Below, piece after piece: positions 51,271 through 61,823 of a DNA stretch of 64,000 nucleotides. The notes beneath the pieces are model-generated. The model saw only the letters and a list, made by a program, of their open reading frames with translations, did no database searches and was not told the DNA's origin. The translations under genes were made by a program, and so were the position numbers. Source of the DNA: Wenzhouxiangella sp. XN201 (GTDB taxonomy: Bacteria; Pseudomonadota; Gammaproteobacteria; Xanthomonadales; Wenzhouxiangellaceae); assembly GCF_011008905.1 (NCBI RefSeq), contig NZ_JAAIVI010000022.1, positions 166,040 to 230,039 on the forward strand. Reading direction: 5' to 3'. Position 1 is the stretch's first letter; every line of letters begins with the position of its first letter.

Positions 51271-51663
51271 TTATACGCGACGTTTTTTGGGTGGACGACA
51301 GCCGTTGTGTGGAATCGGCGTGACATCGATGATGTTCATGATCTTGAATCCGGCCGCATTGAGCGAGCGCACCGAGGATTCACGGCCAGGGCCCGGGCCG
51401 TTGACCCGAACTTCCAGGTTCTTCATGCCGAATTCCTGGGCCGCCCGGCCGGCGTTGTCGGCCGCCACCTGGGCGGCAAACGGAGTCGACTTGCGCGAAC
51501 CGCGGAAACCCGATCCCCCGGAAGTTGCCCAGGAAACCGTATTGCCCTGGCGATCGGTGATCGTGATGATCGTGTTGTTGAACGAGGCATGCACGTGTGC
51601 AATGCCATCGACCACGGTCTTCTTGACCCGCTTCTTCGTTTTTGCGCTTTGCTGCTTGGCCAT
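51271..51663 (-). CDS. rpsK: 30S ribosomal protein S11
   Basis: 130 residues. Platform protein contacting the mRNA path near the E site. Conserved [15 protein letters not shown] and [32 protein letters not shown] regions are complete. The N-terminus is Lys-rich ([14 protein letters not shown]). It lies 11 bases after rpsM. Confidence 0.98.
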   Translation of the reverse strand: MAKQQSAKTKKRVKKTVVDGIAHVHASFNNTIITITDRQGNTVSWATSGGSGFRGSRKSTPFAAQVAADNAGRAAQEFGMKNLEVRVNGPGPGRESSVRSLNAAGFKIMNIIDVTPIPHNGCRPPKKRRV

Positions 51664-51674
51664 CTGTTCCTACC

Positions 51675-52028
51675 TCAACGAATCGGACGACGCGGACCCT
51701 TCCGGGTACGGGCGTTGGTACGCGTGCGCTGGCCGCGAACGGGCAAGCCGCGCCGGTGACGCAGGCCGCGGTAGCAGCCCAGGTCCATCAGGCGCTTGAT
51801 GTTCATCGAGACTTCCCGACGCAGATCGCCTTCGACCGTGAGCTGGCCAATGGCCTGGCGCAGCTTTTCCTGCTCCGCTTCGGTCAGATCGCGAACCTTC
51901 GTTTCCGGGGCCACGCCGGTGGCCTCGCAGATCTCGTAGGACCGGGTTCTCCCGATGCCGTAAATTTGAGTCAATGCCACCCAGGTATGCTGCTGGACCG
52001 GCAGATTGACGCCTGCTATACGTGCCAT
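51675..52028 (-). CDS. rpsM: 30S ribosomal protein S13
   Basis: 117 residues. Head protein contacting P-site tRNA and bridging to L5 of the large subunit. [14 protein letters not shown] starts the helix-two-turns-helix region; the basic tail [15 protein letters not shown] is complete. First gene of the alpha group; a 94-base gap separates it from rpmJ, with no clear structure. Confidence 0.98.
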   Translation of the reverse strand: MARIAGVNLPVQQHTWVALTQIYGIGRTRSYEICEATGVAPETKVRDLTEAEQEKLRQAIGQLTVEGDLRREVSMNIKRLMDLGCYRGLRHRRGLPVRGQRTRTNARTRKGPRRPIR

Positions 52029-52122
52029 TTGCTTGCTCCGTAAACCATTACGTCCGCTCGACGCAAACCGGCAATTCTACCGGCTTCGGGGCCGTTTGCC
52101 AAGCCCAACGAGCGGAACCGTG

Positions 52123-52236
52123 TCATCCCTGGCGCTGCTTGTGCTTCGGGTCGCTGCAGATCACGTAGACCACGCCACCCCTGCGCACCACTTTGCAGTG
52201 CCGGCAAATTTTCTTGACTGATGCCTGAACCTTCAT
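52123..52236 (-). CDS. rpmJ: 50S ribosomal protein L36
   Basis: 37 residues, too short for ordinary gene calling. The product begins [14 protein letters not shown] and ends [10 protein letters not shown]. The zinc ribbon C-x2-C-x12-C-x4-H is intact, so this is the zinc-binding (C+) form. It sits between secY and rpsM, its usual place. Confidence 0.96.
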   Translation of the reverse strand: MKVQASVKKICRHCKVVRRGGVVYVICSDPKHKQRQG

Positions 52237-52278
52237 TGCTGCTCTCCAGTACTTCCGGCCTTAATTCGGCCCGTTGAA

Positions 52279-53637
52279 TCAGCGCCGCACGACGCCGCTT
52301 CGGCCATAACCCTTCAAATTGGACTTCTTGAGCAGGCTGTCGTACTGATGCGACATCAGATGCGCCTGCAGCTGGGCCATGAAATCCATGGTGACCACGA
52401 CGATGATCAGCAGCGAGGTACCGCCAAAGTAAAACGGCACGTTCCACTGCATGATCAGAAACTCCGGCAGCAGGCAAACTGCCGCCAGGTACAGGGCACC
52501 GACCAGCGTCAGACGGGTCAGCACGTAGTCAATGTACTCGGCGGTCTGGCGGCCGGGGCGAATCCCCGGGATGAATGCACCGGACTTCTTGAGATTATCC
52601 GCCGTTTCCTTCGAATTGAAGACGATGGCGGTGTAGAAGAACGCGAAGAACATCACCATGCCGCCGTAGAGGCTGATGTAGACCGGCTGTCCCGGGCTGA
52701 GCTGATTGGCGATGATCTGCAACCAGCCGGCTTCGCCGGCCTGCCCGAACCAGGTCGATATCGTGGCCGGAAACAGTACCAGGCTGGACGCGAAAATTGC
52801 CGGAATGACACCGGCCATATTGACCTTCAGGGGCAGATGCGTCGACTGACTGCGATAGGCCTGACGCCCTTGTCGCTGGGCATAGTTGACCGTGATGCGG
52901 CGCTGGCCGCGTTCAACGAAGACGACGAAAGCCGTCACCGCCAGCGCCAGAGCCAGCAGGAAAGTGGCCGTCAGAACACCCAGCTGACCGGTTCGCACCA
53001 ACTCCAGCGTGGAACCCAGTGCACGCGGCAGTTCCGCCACGATACCGGCAAAGATCAGGATCGAGATACCGTTGCCGATACCGCGCTCCGTGATCTGCTC
53101 GCCCAGCCACATCAGGAAAACCGTGCCGGCAGTCAGGGTGATGACCGCAGCCATCACGAAACCCGGTCCGGGTGCGATGACCACGGGCAGTCCAGCGCCA
53201 GCACTTTGGCTCTGCAGCGCAACGGCTACACCAAAGCTCTGGAATGCCGCCAGGACGACCGTGAAATAACGTGTGTACTGCGTGATCTTGCGACGACCCT
53301 GCTCGCCTTCCTTGCGCAGCTGCTGCAGCTGCGGAATGGCGTGGCTCATCAACTGCATGATGATGGCCGCCGAAATGTAGGGCATCACCCCTAACGCAAA
53401 AATGGAGAATCGGCCGAGGGCACCGCCTGAGAACATGTTGAACATGTCGACGATGGTGCCGCTGGTCATATCCATGAGCTCGACCAGGGCGATCGGGTTG
53501 ATGCCCGGCACCGGGATGAAGGTCCCGAAACGGAAGACCAGCAGCGCAACCAGCACCACCAGCAGCCGCTGACGCAGCTCCTTGAGCCGGCCGATACCGC
53601 CGAGCATGCCTGCCATTTCCGAGGGGTTACGTGCCAT
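52279..53637 (-). CDS. secY: Protein translocase channel subunit SecY
   Basis: 452 residues, ten membrane helices. Central pore of the Sec translocon. The plug region and helix 2 ([17 protein letters not shown]), [16 protein letters not shown], and the cytoplasmic loop [15 protein letters not shown] with conserved Arg are visible. The start overlaps the rplO stop by one base (TAATG), so it is coupled to rplO. Confidence 0.98.
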   Translation of the reverse strand: MARNPSEMAGMLGGIGRLKELRQRLLVVLVALLVFRFGTFIPVPGINPIALVELMDMTSGTIVDMFNMFSGGALGRFSIFALGVMPYISAAIIMQLMSHAIPQLQQLRKEGEQGRRKITQYTRYFTVVLAAFQSFGVAVALQSQSAGAGLPVVIAPGPGFVMAAVITLTAGTVFLMWLGEQITERGIGNGISILIFAGIVAELPRALGSTLELVRTGQLGVLTATFLLALALAVTAFVVFVERGQRRITVNYAQRQGRQAYRSQSTHLPLKVNMAGVIPAIFASSLVLFPATISTWFGQAGEAGWLQIIANQLSPGQPVYISLYGGMVMFFAFFYTAIVFNSKETADNLKKSGAFIPGIRPGRQTAEYIDYVLTRLTLVGALYLAAVCLLPEFLIMQWNVPFYFGGTSLLIIVVVTMDFMAQLQAHLMSHQYDSLLKKSNLKGYGRSGVVRR

Positions 53638-54068
53638 TATTCGACCTTGCCGCCCGCTGCTTCGATGGCCTTGGCCGCACCCGCGGTAGCGTGAACGCCA
53701 CGCACGGTAACGGCCCGCTCGATCGCGCCGGTGTTGACCAGGCGAACCTTGCGGGTCGTGCCAGCAATCAGGCCGGCCTGCTTGAGCGTGTCAAGGTCGA
53801 TGACCTCGGCGTCGATCGCATTGATCTGGTACAGACGCAGTTCGGCGGTGTGGCGGTTGGTGGCGGAACGGAAACCCACCTTGGGCACACGACGCTGCAG
53901 GGGCATCTGGCCGCCTTCGAAGCCGACCTTGTGATAGCCGCCCGAACGCGCCTTCTGGCCCTTGTGACCACGACCGGCGGTCTTGCCCAGTCCGGAACCA
54001 ATGCCCCGACCAACGCGCTTGCGCTGGCTGCGGCTGCCTTCTGCGGGCTGAATGGAATTAAGTTTCAT
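53637..54068 (-). CDS. rplO: 50S ribosomal protein L15
   Basis: 143 residues. Late-assembling large-subunit protein. The Arg/Gly-rich N-terminal extension ([20 protein letters not shown]) and the C-terminal domain with [20 protein letters not shown] strands are as expected. Followed directly by secY. Confidence 0.97.
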   Translation of the reverse strand: MKLNSIQPAEGSRSQRKRVGRGIGSGLGKTAGRGHKGQKARSGGYHKVGFEGGQMPLQRRVPKVGFRSATNRHTAELRLYQINAIDAEVIDLDTLKQAGLIAGTTRKVRLVNTGAIERAVTVRGVHATAGAAKAIEAAGGKVE

Positions 54069-54090
54069 ATCACTTCCCGAAAAATTGAAT

Positions 54091-54285
54091 TCAGGCTTCC
54101 TCGACGCGCACCAGATAGTCGACCTTGCGAATCATGCCGCGGATTGCCGGCGTATCCTCGAGTTCGACTGTATGGTTTATGCGCCTGAGGCCCAGGCCGC
54201 GCACCGTCGCGCGGTGCTTGCCGATGGTGCCGTTGATGCTGCGCACGAGCGTGACGCGCAGCTTTTCCGCGTTCTTCTTAGCCAT
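54091..54285 (-). CDS. rpmD: 50S ribosomal protein L30
   Basis: 64 residues from the ATG at 54285. [20 protein letters not shown] and the second half [20 protein letters not shown] match L30. It overlaps the end of rpsE by 8 bases. The short C-terminal DYLVRVEEA is normal. Confidence 0.96.
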   Translation of the reverse strand: MAKKNAEKLRVTLVRSINGTIGKHRATVRGLGLRRINHTVELEDTPAIRGMIRKVDYLVRVEEA

Positions 54286-54784
54286 GATATTCCAGCACCT
54301 CCTCAATCGCCTTGCCACGCTTGATCGCGACTTTCTCCGGCGACGCCATGGCCTGCAGGCCCTTCATGGTCGCGCGCACCAGGTTGATCGGATTGTTCGA
54401 GCCGAGGCTCTTGGCCAGGACGTTATGCACGCCAACGGCTTCGAATACCGCACGCATCGGGCCACCCGCAATCACACCGGTACCTTCCGAGGCCGGCTGC
54501 ATGTAGATGCGCGAGCCGCTGTGGCTGGCCTTGACCGGATGCCACAGGGTGCCCTCGTTGAGGGAAATGCGCACCATATCGCGGCGGGCACGTTCCATCG
54601 CCTTCTGGATGGCCAGGGGCACTTCACGCGCCTTGCCGTATCCGAAGCCGACCTTGCCCTCGCCGTCACCAACCACCGAGAGTGCGGTAAAGCTGAACTG
54701 GCGGCCACCTTTGACGACCTTGACCACACGGTTAACCGTGACCAGCTTCTCAATCAGATCGTCGGTGCTGTTATCTCTTGCCAT
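54278..54784 (-). CDS. rpsE: 30S ribosomal protein S5
   Basis: 168 residues. Helps decoding accuracy and mRNA unwinding at the entry site. The double-stranded RNA-binding domain ([20 protein letters not shown], then [18 protein letters not shown]) and the C-terminal domain with [19 protein letters not shown] are complete. Confidence 0.98.
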   Translation of the reverse strand: MARDNSTDDLIEKLVTVNRVVKVVKGGRQFSFTALSVVGDGEGKVGFGYGKAREVPLAIQKAMERARRDMVRISLNEGTLWHPVKASHSGSRIYMQPASEGTGVIAGGPMRAVFEAVGVHNVLAKSLGSNNPINLVRATMKGLQAMASPEKVAIKRGKAIEEVLEYHG

Positions 54785-54801
54785 GATGAATTCCGTATGC
54801 G

Positions 54802-55158
54802 TTAAAACTTCAGACCGGCTTCGCGCGCGGCATCTGCCAGCGCCTTGACCCGTCCGTGGTAGCGGAAACCGGAACGGTCGAAGGCCACGCCTTCGACACC
54901 GGCCTCGAGACTGCGCTCGGCAATCTTCTTGCCAACGGCCTGCGCCGCTTCGACGCTGCAGGTGCTCTTCAGGCCTTCGGCTACATCCTTCTGCAGGGTC
55001 GAAGCCGCAGCAATGGTGTGCTGACCGCCGGCACCGATGACCTGCGCATAAATATGCCGTCCGGAGCGGTGCACGGATAGCCGTGCCTGGCCCGAACGCG
55101 TAATGCGGGCGCGGTTCTTGCGCGCGCGTCGCAATCTGGATTGATTCTTGTCCTTCAT
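54802..55158 (-). CDS. rplR: 50S ribosomal protein L18
   Basis: 118 residues. Binds 5S rRNA with L5. The basic N-terminus ([13 protein letters not shown]), [16 protein letters not shown] and the C-terminal [26 protein letters not shown], which is the classical L18 ending, are present. Confidence 0.97.
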   Translation of the reverse strand: MKDKNQSRLRRARKNRARITRSGQARLSVHRSGRHIYAQVIGAGGQHTIAAASTLQKDVAEGLKSTCSVEAAQAVGKKIAERSLEAGVEGVAFDRSGFRYHGRVKALADAAREAGLKF

Positions 55159-55168
55159 GTTCGTTTCC

Positions 55169-55696
55169 TCAGGCCTTCTTGGCTTCCTTCATGACCACGC
55201 GCTCATTGGCATAGCGCACACCCTTGCCCTTGTACGGCTCAGGCGGGCGGAACGCGCGAATCTCGGCGGCCACCTGGCCGACCAGCTGCTTGTTACTGCC
55301 CTTGATTACGACTTCGGTCTGGCTGGGCGTTTCGACCGTCACACCTTCGGGAATGTCAAATTCCACAGGATGACTGAAGCCCAACTGCAGGTTGAGTTTC
55401 TTGCCCTGCATCTGCGCACGATAGCCGACGCCGCGCAGTTCCAGCTTCTTTTCGAAGCCCTGGGTGACGCCCTGCACCATGTTGTTGATCAGTGCGCGCA
55501 TGGTGCCGGCCATGGCCATGGTGCCGCTCTCGCGAGGCGCCACGCTGACCACGCCGTCATTGACTTCCAGCGTCACTCCGGGATGCATTTGCATCTCCAG
55601 CGCACCGTTGGTGCCCTTGACCTTCACCACGCCTTCGGCATGGTTGAATTCGACGCCCTTGGGCAGCTCGATGGGGGCATTGGCTATTCTCGACAT
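55169..55696 (-). CDS. rplF: 50S ribosomal protein L6
   Basis: 175 residues, two repeated L6 domains. Located near the sarcin-ricin region of 23S r[15 protein letters not shown] opens the protein and [20 protein letters not shown] is the diagnostic C-terminal block. Confidence 0.98.
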   Translation of the reverse strand: MSRIANAPIELPKGVEFNHAEGVVKVKGTNGALEMQMHPGVTLEVNDGVVSVAPRESGTMAMAGTMRALINNMVQGVTQGFEKKLELRGVGYRAQMQGKKLNLQLGFSHPVEFDIPEGVTVETPSQTEVVIKGSNKQLVGQVAAEIRAFRPPEPYKGKGVRYANERVVMKEAKKA

Positions 55697-55718
55697 TGCT
55701 AGTTTCTCCGAAACTCGA

Positions 55719-56114
55719 TCAGGCTATCAGGCAGAGCACTTCGCCACCGTGCCCCTCTGCGCGGGCCCGGCGATCGCTCATGACACCATTGGATGTGCTG
55801 ACAATTGCCACACCCAGGCCGCTGAGCACCCGCGGGAGCTCGTCCTTGCCAAAATAACGGCGCCGACTGGGCCGACTGTAGCGGTCCAGGCGATCGATCA
55901 CGCCGCGGCCTTCCACGTATTTCAATTCGATGGTCAGCTCACGCTTGGGGCCATCCTCCTCGACGTGAAAATCGCGGATGTAGCCCTCGTCCTTCAGCAC
56001 TTCGCTGATGGCGATCTTGACCTTCGATGCCGGTATGCTCACGCTACGCTTGTTGACCGCCTGGGCGTTCTTGATGCGAGCCAGCATGTCGGCAATGGGA
56101 TCACTCATGCTCAT
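55719..56114 (-). CDS. rpsH: 30S ribosomal protein S8
   Basis: 131 residues. Central-domain 16S rRNA binder; in E. coli it also represses the spc operon by binding its own mRNA at rpl[19 protein letters not shown] and the C-terminal [21 protein letters not shown] are typical. GGAGAG lies about 8 bases before the first ATG. Confidence 0.98.
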   Translation of the reverse strand: MSMSDPIADMLARIKNAQAVNKRSVSIPASKVKIAISEVLKDEGYIRDFHVEEDGPKRELTIELKYVEGRGVIDRLDRYSRPSRRRYFGKDELPRVLSGLGVAIVSTSNGVMSDRRARAEGHGGEVLCLIA

Positions 56115-56128
56115 TGCTATGTCTCTCC

Positions 56129-56434
56129 TTACCAGCTGGCCTTGCGCAGGCCCGGAATATCACCACGCATGGCGGCTTCACGCAGCTTGTTGCGTGCCAG
56201 TCCGAACTTGCGGTAGTAACCCCGCGGCCGACCGGACTGCCGACAGCGGTTGCGACCACGCACCGGCGATGAATCGCGCGGCAGCTTGTTGAGCGCGTGC
56301 ATCGCCGCCTGCTTTTCCTCGAAATCCGCTTCGGGATCGGCAATGACGCGCTTGAGCTCGGCCCGCTTCTCGGCATACTTTGCCGCAAGCTTGGCGCGCC
56401 GCACGTCGCGTTCAACCATTGAAACCTTGGCCAT
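56129..56434 (-). CDS. rpsN: 30S ribosomal protein S14, zinc-free long form
   Basis: 101 residues. The long C-minus form, which lacks the CxxC zinc ribbon found in short S14. [24 protein letters not shown] and the end [11 protein letters not shown] are diagnostic. Position between rplE and rpsH is standard. Confidence 0.98.
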   Translation of the reverse strand: MAKVSMVERDVRRAKLAAKYAEKRAELKRVIADPEADFEEKQAAMHALNKLPRDSSPVRGRNRCRQSGRPRGYYRKFGLARNKLREAAMRGDIPGLRKASW

Positions 56435-56448
56435 ATCGTCTCTACTCC

Positions 56449-56991
56449 TTACTTGGCCCGGAACGGGAAGCCGAACGCTTCCAACAGCGCCAGGCCTTCC
56501 TCGTCAGTCGAAGCCGATGTGATGATGGCAATATCCATCCCGCGCAGCTTGTCGACCTGGTCGTAATTGATTTCCGGAAAAATAATCTGTTCCTTGATGC
56601 CCAGGTTGTAATTGCCGCGGCCGTCGAAGGACTTGCGCGGGATGCCGCGGAAGTCGCGCACGCGCGGCAGGGCAATGTTGACCAGCCGATCCAGGAACTC
56701 GTACATGCGTTCACGCCTGAGCGTCACCATGCAGCCGATCGGATAGCCGTCGCGGATCTTGAAGCTGGCCACTGACTTGCGCGCCTTGGTGACCACGGGC
56801 TGTTGACCAGCGATCTTGGCCATGTCAGACACGGCATGCTCGATCACCTTCTTGTCACCCACAGCTTCGCCCACGCCCATGTTGATCGTGACCTTCTCGA
56901 AACGCGGCACCTGCATCGGGTTGGCATAACCGAACTGTTCGGTCAGCTTGCCGACGACTTCGTCCTTGTAGATTTCTCTTAACCTGGCCAT
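56449..56991 (-). CDS. rplE: 50S ribosomal protein L5
   Basis: 180 residues from the ATG at 56991. Binds 5S rRNA and contacts S13 and P-site t[44 protein letters not shown] and the C-terminal AFGFPFRAK are conserved. The ribosome binding site before this ATG is weak, and the 165-base gap to rplX is unusually long and structured, so expression may be controlled separately. Confidence 0.98.
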   Translation of the reverse strand: MARLREIYKDEVVGKLTEQFGYANPMQVPRFEKVTINMGVGEAVGDKKVIEHAVSDMAKIAGQQPVVTKARKSVASFKIRDGYPIGCMVTLRRERMYEFLDRLVNIALPRVRDFRGIPRKSFDGRGNYNLGIKEQIIFPEINYDQVDKLRGMDIAIITSASTDEEGLALLEAFGFPFRAK

Positions 56992-57086
56992 CTCGTATCT
57001 CTGCAAAATATTCAGCTCAATGTTGCGGCGCAACTCGGTCAACTCCGGTGCGCCAGCTTGTCTTTATCCACATCAACTTACCAATC

Positions 57087-57162
57087 ATGTGGTTGGTGCG
57101 GTTTATGCGCAGCATAAGAAGCGCCAACCACATTCCTCATATGCCAACCACATTCCTCATAT
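57087..57162 (-). repeat. 20-bp tandem duplication and hairpin between rplX and rplE
   Basis: The 20-bp unit GCCAACCACATTCCTCATAT occurs twice in tandem (57123-57142 and 57143-57162); the second copy contains the rplX stop codon. ATGTGGTTGGTGC (57087-57099) pairs with GCGCCAACCACAT (57121-57133), one mismatch, and inside that loop TTATGC/GCATAA (57103-57116) can form a second stem. No U-run follows, so it is not a standard terminator. This makes the gap about 165 bases in a cluster where gaps are usually under 60. Confidence 0.85.
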
Positions 57163-57474
57163 ATCCACGACCTCACCGGTCGAGCGGTAGAAGCGCACCT
57201 TACGGCCGTCCTCGAGGAACTTGAAACCGACGCGATCACCCTGGCCCGTGGCCGGGTTGAAAAGCATCACGTTGGATGCCTGGATCGGGGCCTCGCGCTC
57301 GATGATGCCGCCTGGCTTCTGGCTCTGCGGATCGGGCTTCTGGTGGCGCTTGACCATGTTGACGTTTTCCACCAGAAAGCGCTGGTCCTTGAGCACTTTG
57401 AGCACGTGACCGCGCTGGCCCTTGCTACGGCCGGCAATCACGATCACTTCGTCGCCCTTTCGAATACGTTCCAT
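57157..57474 (-). CDS. rplX: 50S ribosomal protein L24
   Basis: 105 residues from the second of two adjacent ATGs, which has AGGAG six bases upstream; the first ATG (57477) would leave only three. L24 initiates large-subunit assembly. The KOW motif KGDEVIVIAGRSKGQRGHVLKV and VKRHQKPDPQSQKPGGI are typical. The last codons and stop lie in the tandem duplication that follows. Confidence 0.97.
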   Translation of the reverse strand: MERIRKGDEVIVIAGRSKGQRGHVLKVLKDQRFLVENVNMVKRHQKPDPQSQKPGGIIEREAPIQASNVMLFNPATGQGDRVGFKFLEDGRKVRFYRSTGEVVDI

Positions 57475-57484
57475 CATGAACTCC

Positions 57485-57853
57485 TTACAACACTTCCGGT
57501 GCGAGCGAGACAATCTTCATGAATTGTCCCGTACGCAGCTCGCGCGTCACCGGCCCAAAAATACGGGTGCCGATTGGCTCGAGCTTGTTGTTGAGCAGCA
57601 CGGCTGCGTTGCCGTCGAAGCGGATCAACGATCCGTCGCGGCGACGCACACCCTTGGCGGTGCGAACAACGACGGCGTTGTAGACCTCGCCCTTCTTGAC
57701 CTTGCCGCGCGGAATAGCGTCCTTGACGGTCACCTTGATGACATCGCCAATATTGGCGTAGCGCCGCTTGGAACCGCCCAGCACCTTGATGCATTGCAGT
57801 TCGCGCGCTCCGCTGTTGTCGGCTGCCGACAGCCTGGATTGCATTTGGATCAT
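57485..57853 (-). CDS. rplN: 50S ribosomal protein L14
   Basis: 122 residues. Forms an intersubunit bridge with L19 and 16S r[23 protein letters not shown] and [20 protein letters not shown] are highly conserved; the end [16 protein letters not shown] is usual. First gene of the spc group; no separate promoter was recognised. Confidence 0.98.
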   Translation of the reverse strand: MIQMQSRLSAADNSGARELQCIKVLGGSKRRYANIGDVIKVTVKDAIPRGKVKKGEVYNAVVVRTAKGVRRRDGSLIRFDGNAAVLLNNKLEPIGTRIFGPVTRELRTGQFMKIVSLAPEVL

Positions 57854-57867
57854 GACTATCGCTCCGC

Positions 57868-58128
57868 TTACTGGGCCCGTTCGACCACTTCGATGACCTG
57901 CCAGGCTTTGGTCTTGGCAATCGGTCGGGTCTGCTCGATTCGCACGGTATCGCCTTCGTTGCAGCTGTTTTCCGGATCGTGCGCATGCACCTTGCTGGAA
58001 CGGCGGATGTACTTGCCGTACAGCGGGTGCTTGACCAGCCGCTCGAGACGAACCGTCACGGTCTTGTCCATCTTGTTGCTGACGACGCGCCCGACGACGC
58101 TGCGTTGCTTGCGATCTTCGCTACTCAT
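57868..58128 (-). CDS. rpsQ: 30S ribosomal protein S17
   Basis: 86 residues. Early 16S rRNA binder with an OB fold. [20 protein letters not shown] and [19 protein letters not shown] are typical. The start overlaps the rpmC stop by 4 bases. Confidence 0.97.
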   Translation of the reverse strand: MSSEDRKQRSVVGRVVSNKMDKTVTVRLERLVKHPLYGKYIRRSSKVHAHDPENSCNEGDTVRIEQTRPIAKTKAWQVIEVVERAQ

Positions 58129-58322
58129 TCCTTGTCATCCTGCTTCTGGTTGAGCACGGTCTTGACCCGTGCAATTTCCTTGCGGATCCGACGCAACTCG
58201 TGGGGCGACCCCAGCTGACCTGTGCCGTGCTGCATCCGCAGGGAAAACTGTTCCTTGCGCAGGTCCAGCAGCATGCCGTTGAGTTCGCTGGCGTTCTTGT
58301 CACGCAGTTCACTCGCTTTCAT
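58125..58322 (-). CDS. rpmC: 50S ribosomal protein L29
   Basis: 65 residues. Exit-tunnel protein that helps dock trigger factor and [23 protein letters not shown] and the helix hairpin [18 protein letters not shown] are typical. The ATG shares a base with the rplP stop (TGATG). Confidence 0.97.
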   Translation of the reverse strand: MKASELRDKNASELNGMLLDLRKEQFSLRMQHGTGQLGSPHELRRIRKEIARVKTVLNQKQDDKE

Positions 58323-58732
58323 CACAGCGTCCTCGCTACAAATGTGGTGCGCACGCTCAGCTTGGCGGCGGCGCGACGAAACGCTTCGCGCGCGATATCT
58401 TCGCTGACGCCCTGGATCTCGTAAATCACGCGACCGGGCTGAATCGGCGCTACCCAGTACTCGACATTACCCTTGCCCTTGCCCATTCGGACTTCGACCG
58501 GCTTCTTGGTTACCGGCTTGTCCGGAAAGACTCGAATCCAGAGCTTGCCGCCACGCTTGACGTGACGGGTGATCGCGCGTCGGGCCGACTCGATCTGACG
58601 CGCAGTCAGAAAGCCACGGGTGGTCGCCTGCAGCCCGAACTCGCCGAAGCTCACGCGATTTCCCACCTGCGCCAGGCCGCGATTGCGTCCCTTCTGCTGC
58701 TTTCTGAACTTGGTACGTTTCGGCTGCAGCAT
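58322..58732 (-). CDS. rplP: 50S ribosomal protein L16
   Basis: 136 residues. Needed for the A-site and peptidyl-transferase region. [19 protein letters not shown] and the loop [23 protein letters not shown] are conserved; [12 protein letters not shown] contains the arginine that is hydroxylated in E. coli by RoxA. Confidence 0.98.
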   Translation of the reverse strand: MLQPKRTKFRKQQKGRNRGLAQVGNRVSFGEFGLQATTRGFLTARQIESARRAITRHVKRGGKLWIRVFPDKPVTKKPVEVRMGKGKGNVEYWVAPIQPGRVIYEIQGVSEDIAREAFRRAAAKLSVRTTFVARTL

Positions 58733-58735
58733 GGT

Positions 58736-59425
58736 TCAGCTCTCCTTGCGTGCGCCGCCCTTGGACGGTGCTTTTTCCGAACTCTTCTCGGCATACAGGT
58801 CGAAAACCTCGCCCTTGTACACCCAGACCTTGATGCCGATGATGCCGTAAGTCGTGGCAGCCTCGGCGGTGCCGTAGTCAATGTCGGCACGCAGCGTATG
58901 CAGAGGCACACGGCCTTCGCGATACCACTCGGTACGGGCGATATCGGCGCCATTGAGGCGACCGGCGACCTGTACCTTGATGCCCAGCGCGCCCAGGCGC
59001 ATGGCGTTACCCACGGACCGCTTCATGGCGCGGCGGAACATCACCCGGCGCTCGAGCTGCTGAGCAATGCTTTCGGCCACCAGGCGCGCGTCGAGTTCCG
59101 GCTTGCGAATCTCGTTGACCCGAATGTGGGTCGGCACGCCCATGATCTTGCCGACTGCACGACGCAGCTTCTCGATGTCTTCGCCTTTCTTGCCAATGAC
59201 AATCCCGGGGCGCGCCGTGTGGACCGTGATCTCGGCCGACTTGGCCGGCCGTTCGATCTCGATGCGGCTCACTGCGGCGTGCGCCAGCGTCTTGTGAAGG
59301 TACTCACGCGCCTTCAGGTCGGTATTGAGCTGGTCGGCGAAATCGCCGGCCTCGGCATACCACTTGGCGCTCCAGTCCTTGGCGATTCCGAGACGAATTC
59401 CGGTTGGATGTACCTTGTGACCCAT
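58736..59425 (-). CDS. rpsC: 30S ribosomal protein S3
   Basis: 229 residues. mRNA entry channel protein. The KH domain has [18 protein letters not shown] (GxxG loop changed to GKKG as usual) and the C-terminal domain [21 protein letters not shown] is complete. The tail [16 protein letters not shown] is Lys/Ser rich. Confidence 0.98.
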   Translation of the reverse strand: MGHKVHPTGIRLGIAKDWSAKWYAEAGDFADQLNTDLKAREYLHKTLAHAAVSRIEIERPAKSAEITVHTARPGIVIGKKGEDIEKLRRAVGKIMGVPTHIRVNEIRKPELDARLVAESIAQQLERRVMFRRAMKRSVGNAMRLGALGIKVQVAGRLNGADIARTEWYREGRVPLHTLRADIDYGTAEAATTYGIIGIKVWVYKGEVFDLYAEKSSEKAPSKGGARKES

Positions 59426-59427
59426 GA

Positions 59428-59760
59428 TTAGTCCTCTGCCACGACAATGGTGATGTGACTGGTGCGCTTGAGAATGCGCGTGAACCGGCCCTTGGCACGC
59501 GGCATGCCGCGCTTGAAGGTCGGACCCTCGTCGACGTAGATCGTGCGCACCTTCAGCTCGTCGATATCGGCGCCGCTGTTGTGCTCGGCATTCGCGATGG
59601 CCGACATCAGCACCTTGCGAACTACGTGCGCCGCCTTCTTGTTGCTGAACGTCAGCACCTCGTCGGCTTTCTCCACCGGCAGGCCACGAATCTGGTCAGC
59701 GACCAGGCGGGCTTTCTGCGCCGAAATGCGCGCGGCCCTGAGCTTTGCTGTTGCTTCCAT
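59428..59760 (-). CDS. rplV: 50S ribosomal protein L22
   Basis: 110 residues. Its extended beta-hairpin lines the exit tunnel and influences macrolide sensitivity. [20 protein letters not shown] and the hairpin [20 protein letters not shown] are intact. The ATG at 59760 is used; the codon before it is GTG. Confidence 0.98.
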   Translation of the reverse strand: MEATAKLRAARISAQKARLVADQIRGLPVEKADEVLTFSNKKAAHVVRKVLMSAIANAEHNSGADIDELKVRTIYVDEGPTFKRGMPRAKGRFTRILKRTSHITIVVAED

Positions 59761-59779
59761 CACCGTCTATAACCTTTGG

Positions 59780-60052
59780 TTACTTGGACTTACGGTCACC
59801 ACTGTGACCCTTGTATGTTCTCGTCGGCGCAAACTCGCCGAGCTTGTGGCCGACCATGTTCTCGTTGATCAGGATCGGCACGTGCTGCCGACCGTTGTGC
59901 ACGGCAATGGTCAGCCCGACCATATCCGGCAGGATCATCGAGCGGCGCGACCAGGTCTTGATCGGGCGCCGGTTGTTGGCTTCGACAGCCGCTTCGACCT
60001 TCGCCTGAAGGTGATGGTCGACAAACGGCCCTTTCTTGATCGAACGTGGCAT
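59780..60052 (-). CDS. rpsS: 30S ribosomal protein S19
   Basis: 90 residues. Head protein partnered with S13. [39 protein letters not shown] and the end [11 protein letters not shown] are typical. Confidence 0.98.
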   Translation of the reverse strand: MPRSIKKGPFVDHHLQAKVEAAVEANNRRPIKTWSRRSMILPDMVGLTIAVHNGRQHVPILINENMVGHKLGEFAPTRTYKGHSGDRKSK

Positions 60053-60064
60053 GGCGTTTTCCTG

Positions 60065-60892
60065 TTACTTGCGCTTGCGAGAACGCGTGATGTGCTTGTC
60101 AGTGCGCTTGTTCTTGCGGGTGCGCTTGCCCTTGGTCGACACACCCCAGGGCGTGACCGGATGACGGCCACCCGAGGTGCGGCCTTCACCCCCGCCGTGC
60201 GGGTGATCGACCGGGTTCATTGCGACACCGCGCACGGTCGGGCGCACGCCCTTCCAGCGCTTGGCACCGGCCTTGCCCAACTTCTCGAGGTTGTGTTCGA
60301 CGTTGGCGACCTGGCCGATGGTGGCGCGGCAATTCGAATGCGCCTTGCGCATTTCGCCGGAACGCAGCAGCACGGTGGCGTATTGGCCTTCGCGCGCCAC
60401 CAGCTGCACCGAGGCACCGGCACTGCGCGCCAGCTGGCCGCCCTTGCCGGGCTTGAGCTCGACGTTATGAATCTGCGTACCCACGGGAATCGAGCGCAAC
60501 TGCATGGCGTTGCCCGGCTTGATCGGGGCTTCGCTGCCGCTCAGAATCTCGTCGCCGGCCCGGACATTGCGCGGCGCCAGGATATAGCGGCGCTCACCGT
60601 CGATGTACTTGATCAGCGCAATGTGCGCGCTGCGATTCGGATCGTACTCGATTCGCTCAACCACGCCGCGCACCCCGTCCTTGTCGCGACGGAAGTCAAT
60701 CACGCGATAGTGGTGCTTGTGTCCGCCGCCGCGATGCCGGGTCGTGATGCGACCGGCATTGTTGCGCCCGCCCGTCGAACCCTGAGGTTCCAGCAAGGGC
60801 GCATACGGCTCACCTTTCCACAGGTGAGCGTGCTTGACCTGCACGAGACCGCGGCGGCCCGGAGACGTTGGTTTTGCCTTTACGATTGCCAT
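60065..60892 (-). CDS. rplB: 50S ribosomal protein L2
   Basis: 275 residues. One of the most conserved ribosomal proteins, needed for peptidyl transfer and subunit joining. [20 protein letters not shown] and the C-terminal [20 protein letters not shown], containing the conserved His, are intact. Confidence 0.98.
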   Translation of the reverse strand: MAIVKAKPTSPGRRGLVQVKHAHLWKGEPYAPLLEPQGSTGGRNNAGRITTRHRGGGHKHHYRVIDFRRDKDGVRGVVERIEYDPNRSAHIALIKYIDGERRYILAPRNVRAGDEILSGSEAPIKPGNAMQLRSIPVGTQIHNVELKPGKGGQLARSAGASVQLVAREGQYATVLLRSGEMRKAHSNCRATIGQVANVEHNLEKLGKAGAKRWKGVRPTVRGVAMNPVDHPHGGGEGRTSGGRHPVTPWGVSTKGKRTRKNKRTDKHITRSRKRK

Positions 60893-60916
60893 GATTCTAT
60901 TCCCGTCTCACTAATC

Positions 60917-61213
60917 TCAGTCTGCCTGCACTTCTTCGATGGTCTGTCCGCCACGCACGCGCACATAGGCCTTTTTCCAGCCCTTCTGGCGCCCGGGGAC
61001 AAGCCGAAAGCTCTTCTGCTTGCCCTTGACGTTGACCACACGAACCTGCTCGACATCGACCTCGAACAGTCCTTCGACCGCACGCTTGATGTCGCCCTTG
61101 CTGGCGTCACTGCGCACTTCGAAGACGTACTGGTTGGAGTCGGCCTGCAGCATCGCGGTCTTTTCCGACACATGCGGCCGACGGATGATTTGATACATGC
61201 GTTCGGTCTTCAT
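60917..61213 (-). CDS. rplW: 50S ribosomal protein L23
   Basis: 98 residues from the ATG at 61213. Exit-tunnel docking site for trigger factor and [23 protein letters not shown] and the loop [20 protein letters not shown] are typical. The start overlaps the rplD stop (ATGA). Confidence 0.97.
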   Translation of the reverse strand: MKTERMYQIIRRPHVSEKTAMLQADSNQYVFEVRSDASKGDIKRAVEGLFEVDVEQVRVVNVKGKQKSFRLVPGRQKGWKKAYVRVRGGQTIEEVQAD

Positions 61214-61812
61214 GCCAGCCACTCCTCGATCTTGTTGACGGCCGCGCTGGTCATGACGACCTTTTCGGCGCCGACCAGGCTGACCGGGTTGAGTGCCTCG
61301 ACGGTCAGCGCGTAAACACCCGGAATATTGCGGCTGCCGAGGTAAAGGTTCTCGCCCAGCTCGACATCGACCAACACGCCGGTTTCAACACCCAGATCGG
61401 ACAACTGCTCGCGCACGGCGCGCGTTTTCGGCTCGGCAACATCGAACTTGTCGACCACGAGCAGGCGTTCCTGCCGAACCAGCTCGGACAGGATGGCCTT
61501 GATCGCCGCACGGTACTGCTTGCGGTTGACCTTCTGGCTGAAGTCACGCGGCTGGGCGGCGAACGTCACGCCACCCGAGCGCCAAAGCGGGCTCCGGATG
61601 GTACCGGCCCGGGCGTTGCCCGTGCCCTTCTGGCGCCACGGCTTGCGGCCGCCACCAGAAACCGCCGAACGGTTCTTCTGCGCCTTGGTGCCAGCCCGGC
61701 CGCCTGCCAGATAGGCAGTCACGACCTGGTGCACCAGGGCCTCGGAAAAATCGCGGCCGAAGACCTCGTCGGAGACCTTGATCTTGCTACCGCCTGTCAC
61801 TGCAAGTTCCAT
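61210..61812 (-). CDS. rplD: 50S ribosomal protein L4
   Basis: 200 residues from the second of two adjacent ATGs; AGGAG is six bases upstream of it. L4 lines the exit tunnel and, in E. coli, controls the S10 operon by autogenous attenuation and translation control. [19 protein letters not shown] is the tunnel loop; [20 protein letters not shown] precedes it. I did not recognise an E. coli-like S10 leader. Confidence 0.97.
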   Translation of the reverse strand: MELAVTGGSKIKVSDEVFGRDFSEALVHQVVTAYLAGGRAGTKAQKNRSAVSGGGRKPWRQKGTGNARAGTIRSPLWRSGGVTFAAQPRDFSQKVNRKQYRAAIKAILSELVRQERLLVVDKFDVAEPKTRAVREQLSDLGVETGVLVDVELGENLYLGSRNIPGVYALTVEALNPVSLVGAEKVVMTSAAVNKIEEWLA

Positions 61813-61823
61813 CATTCTCTCCT

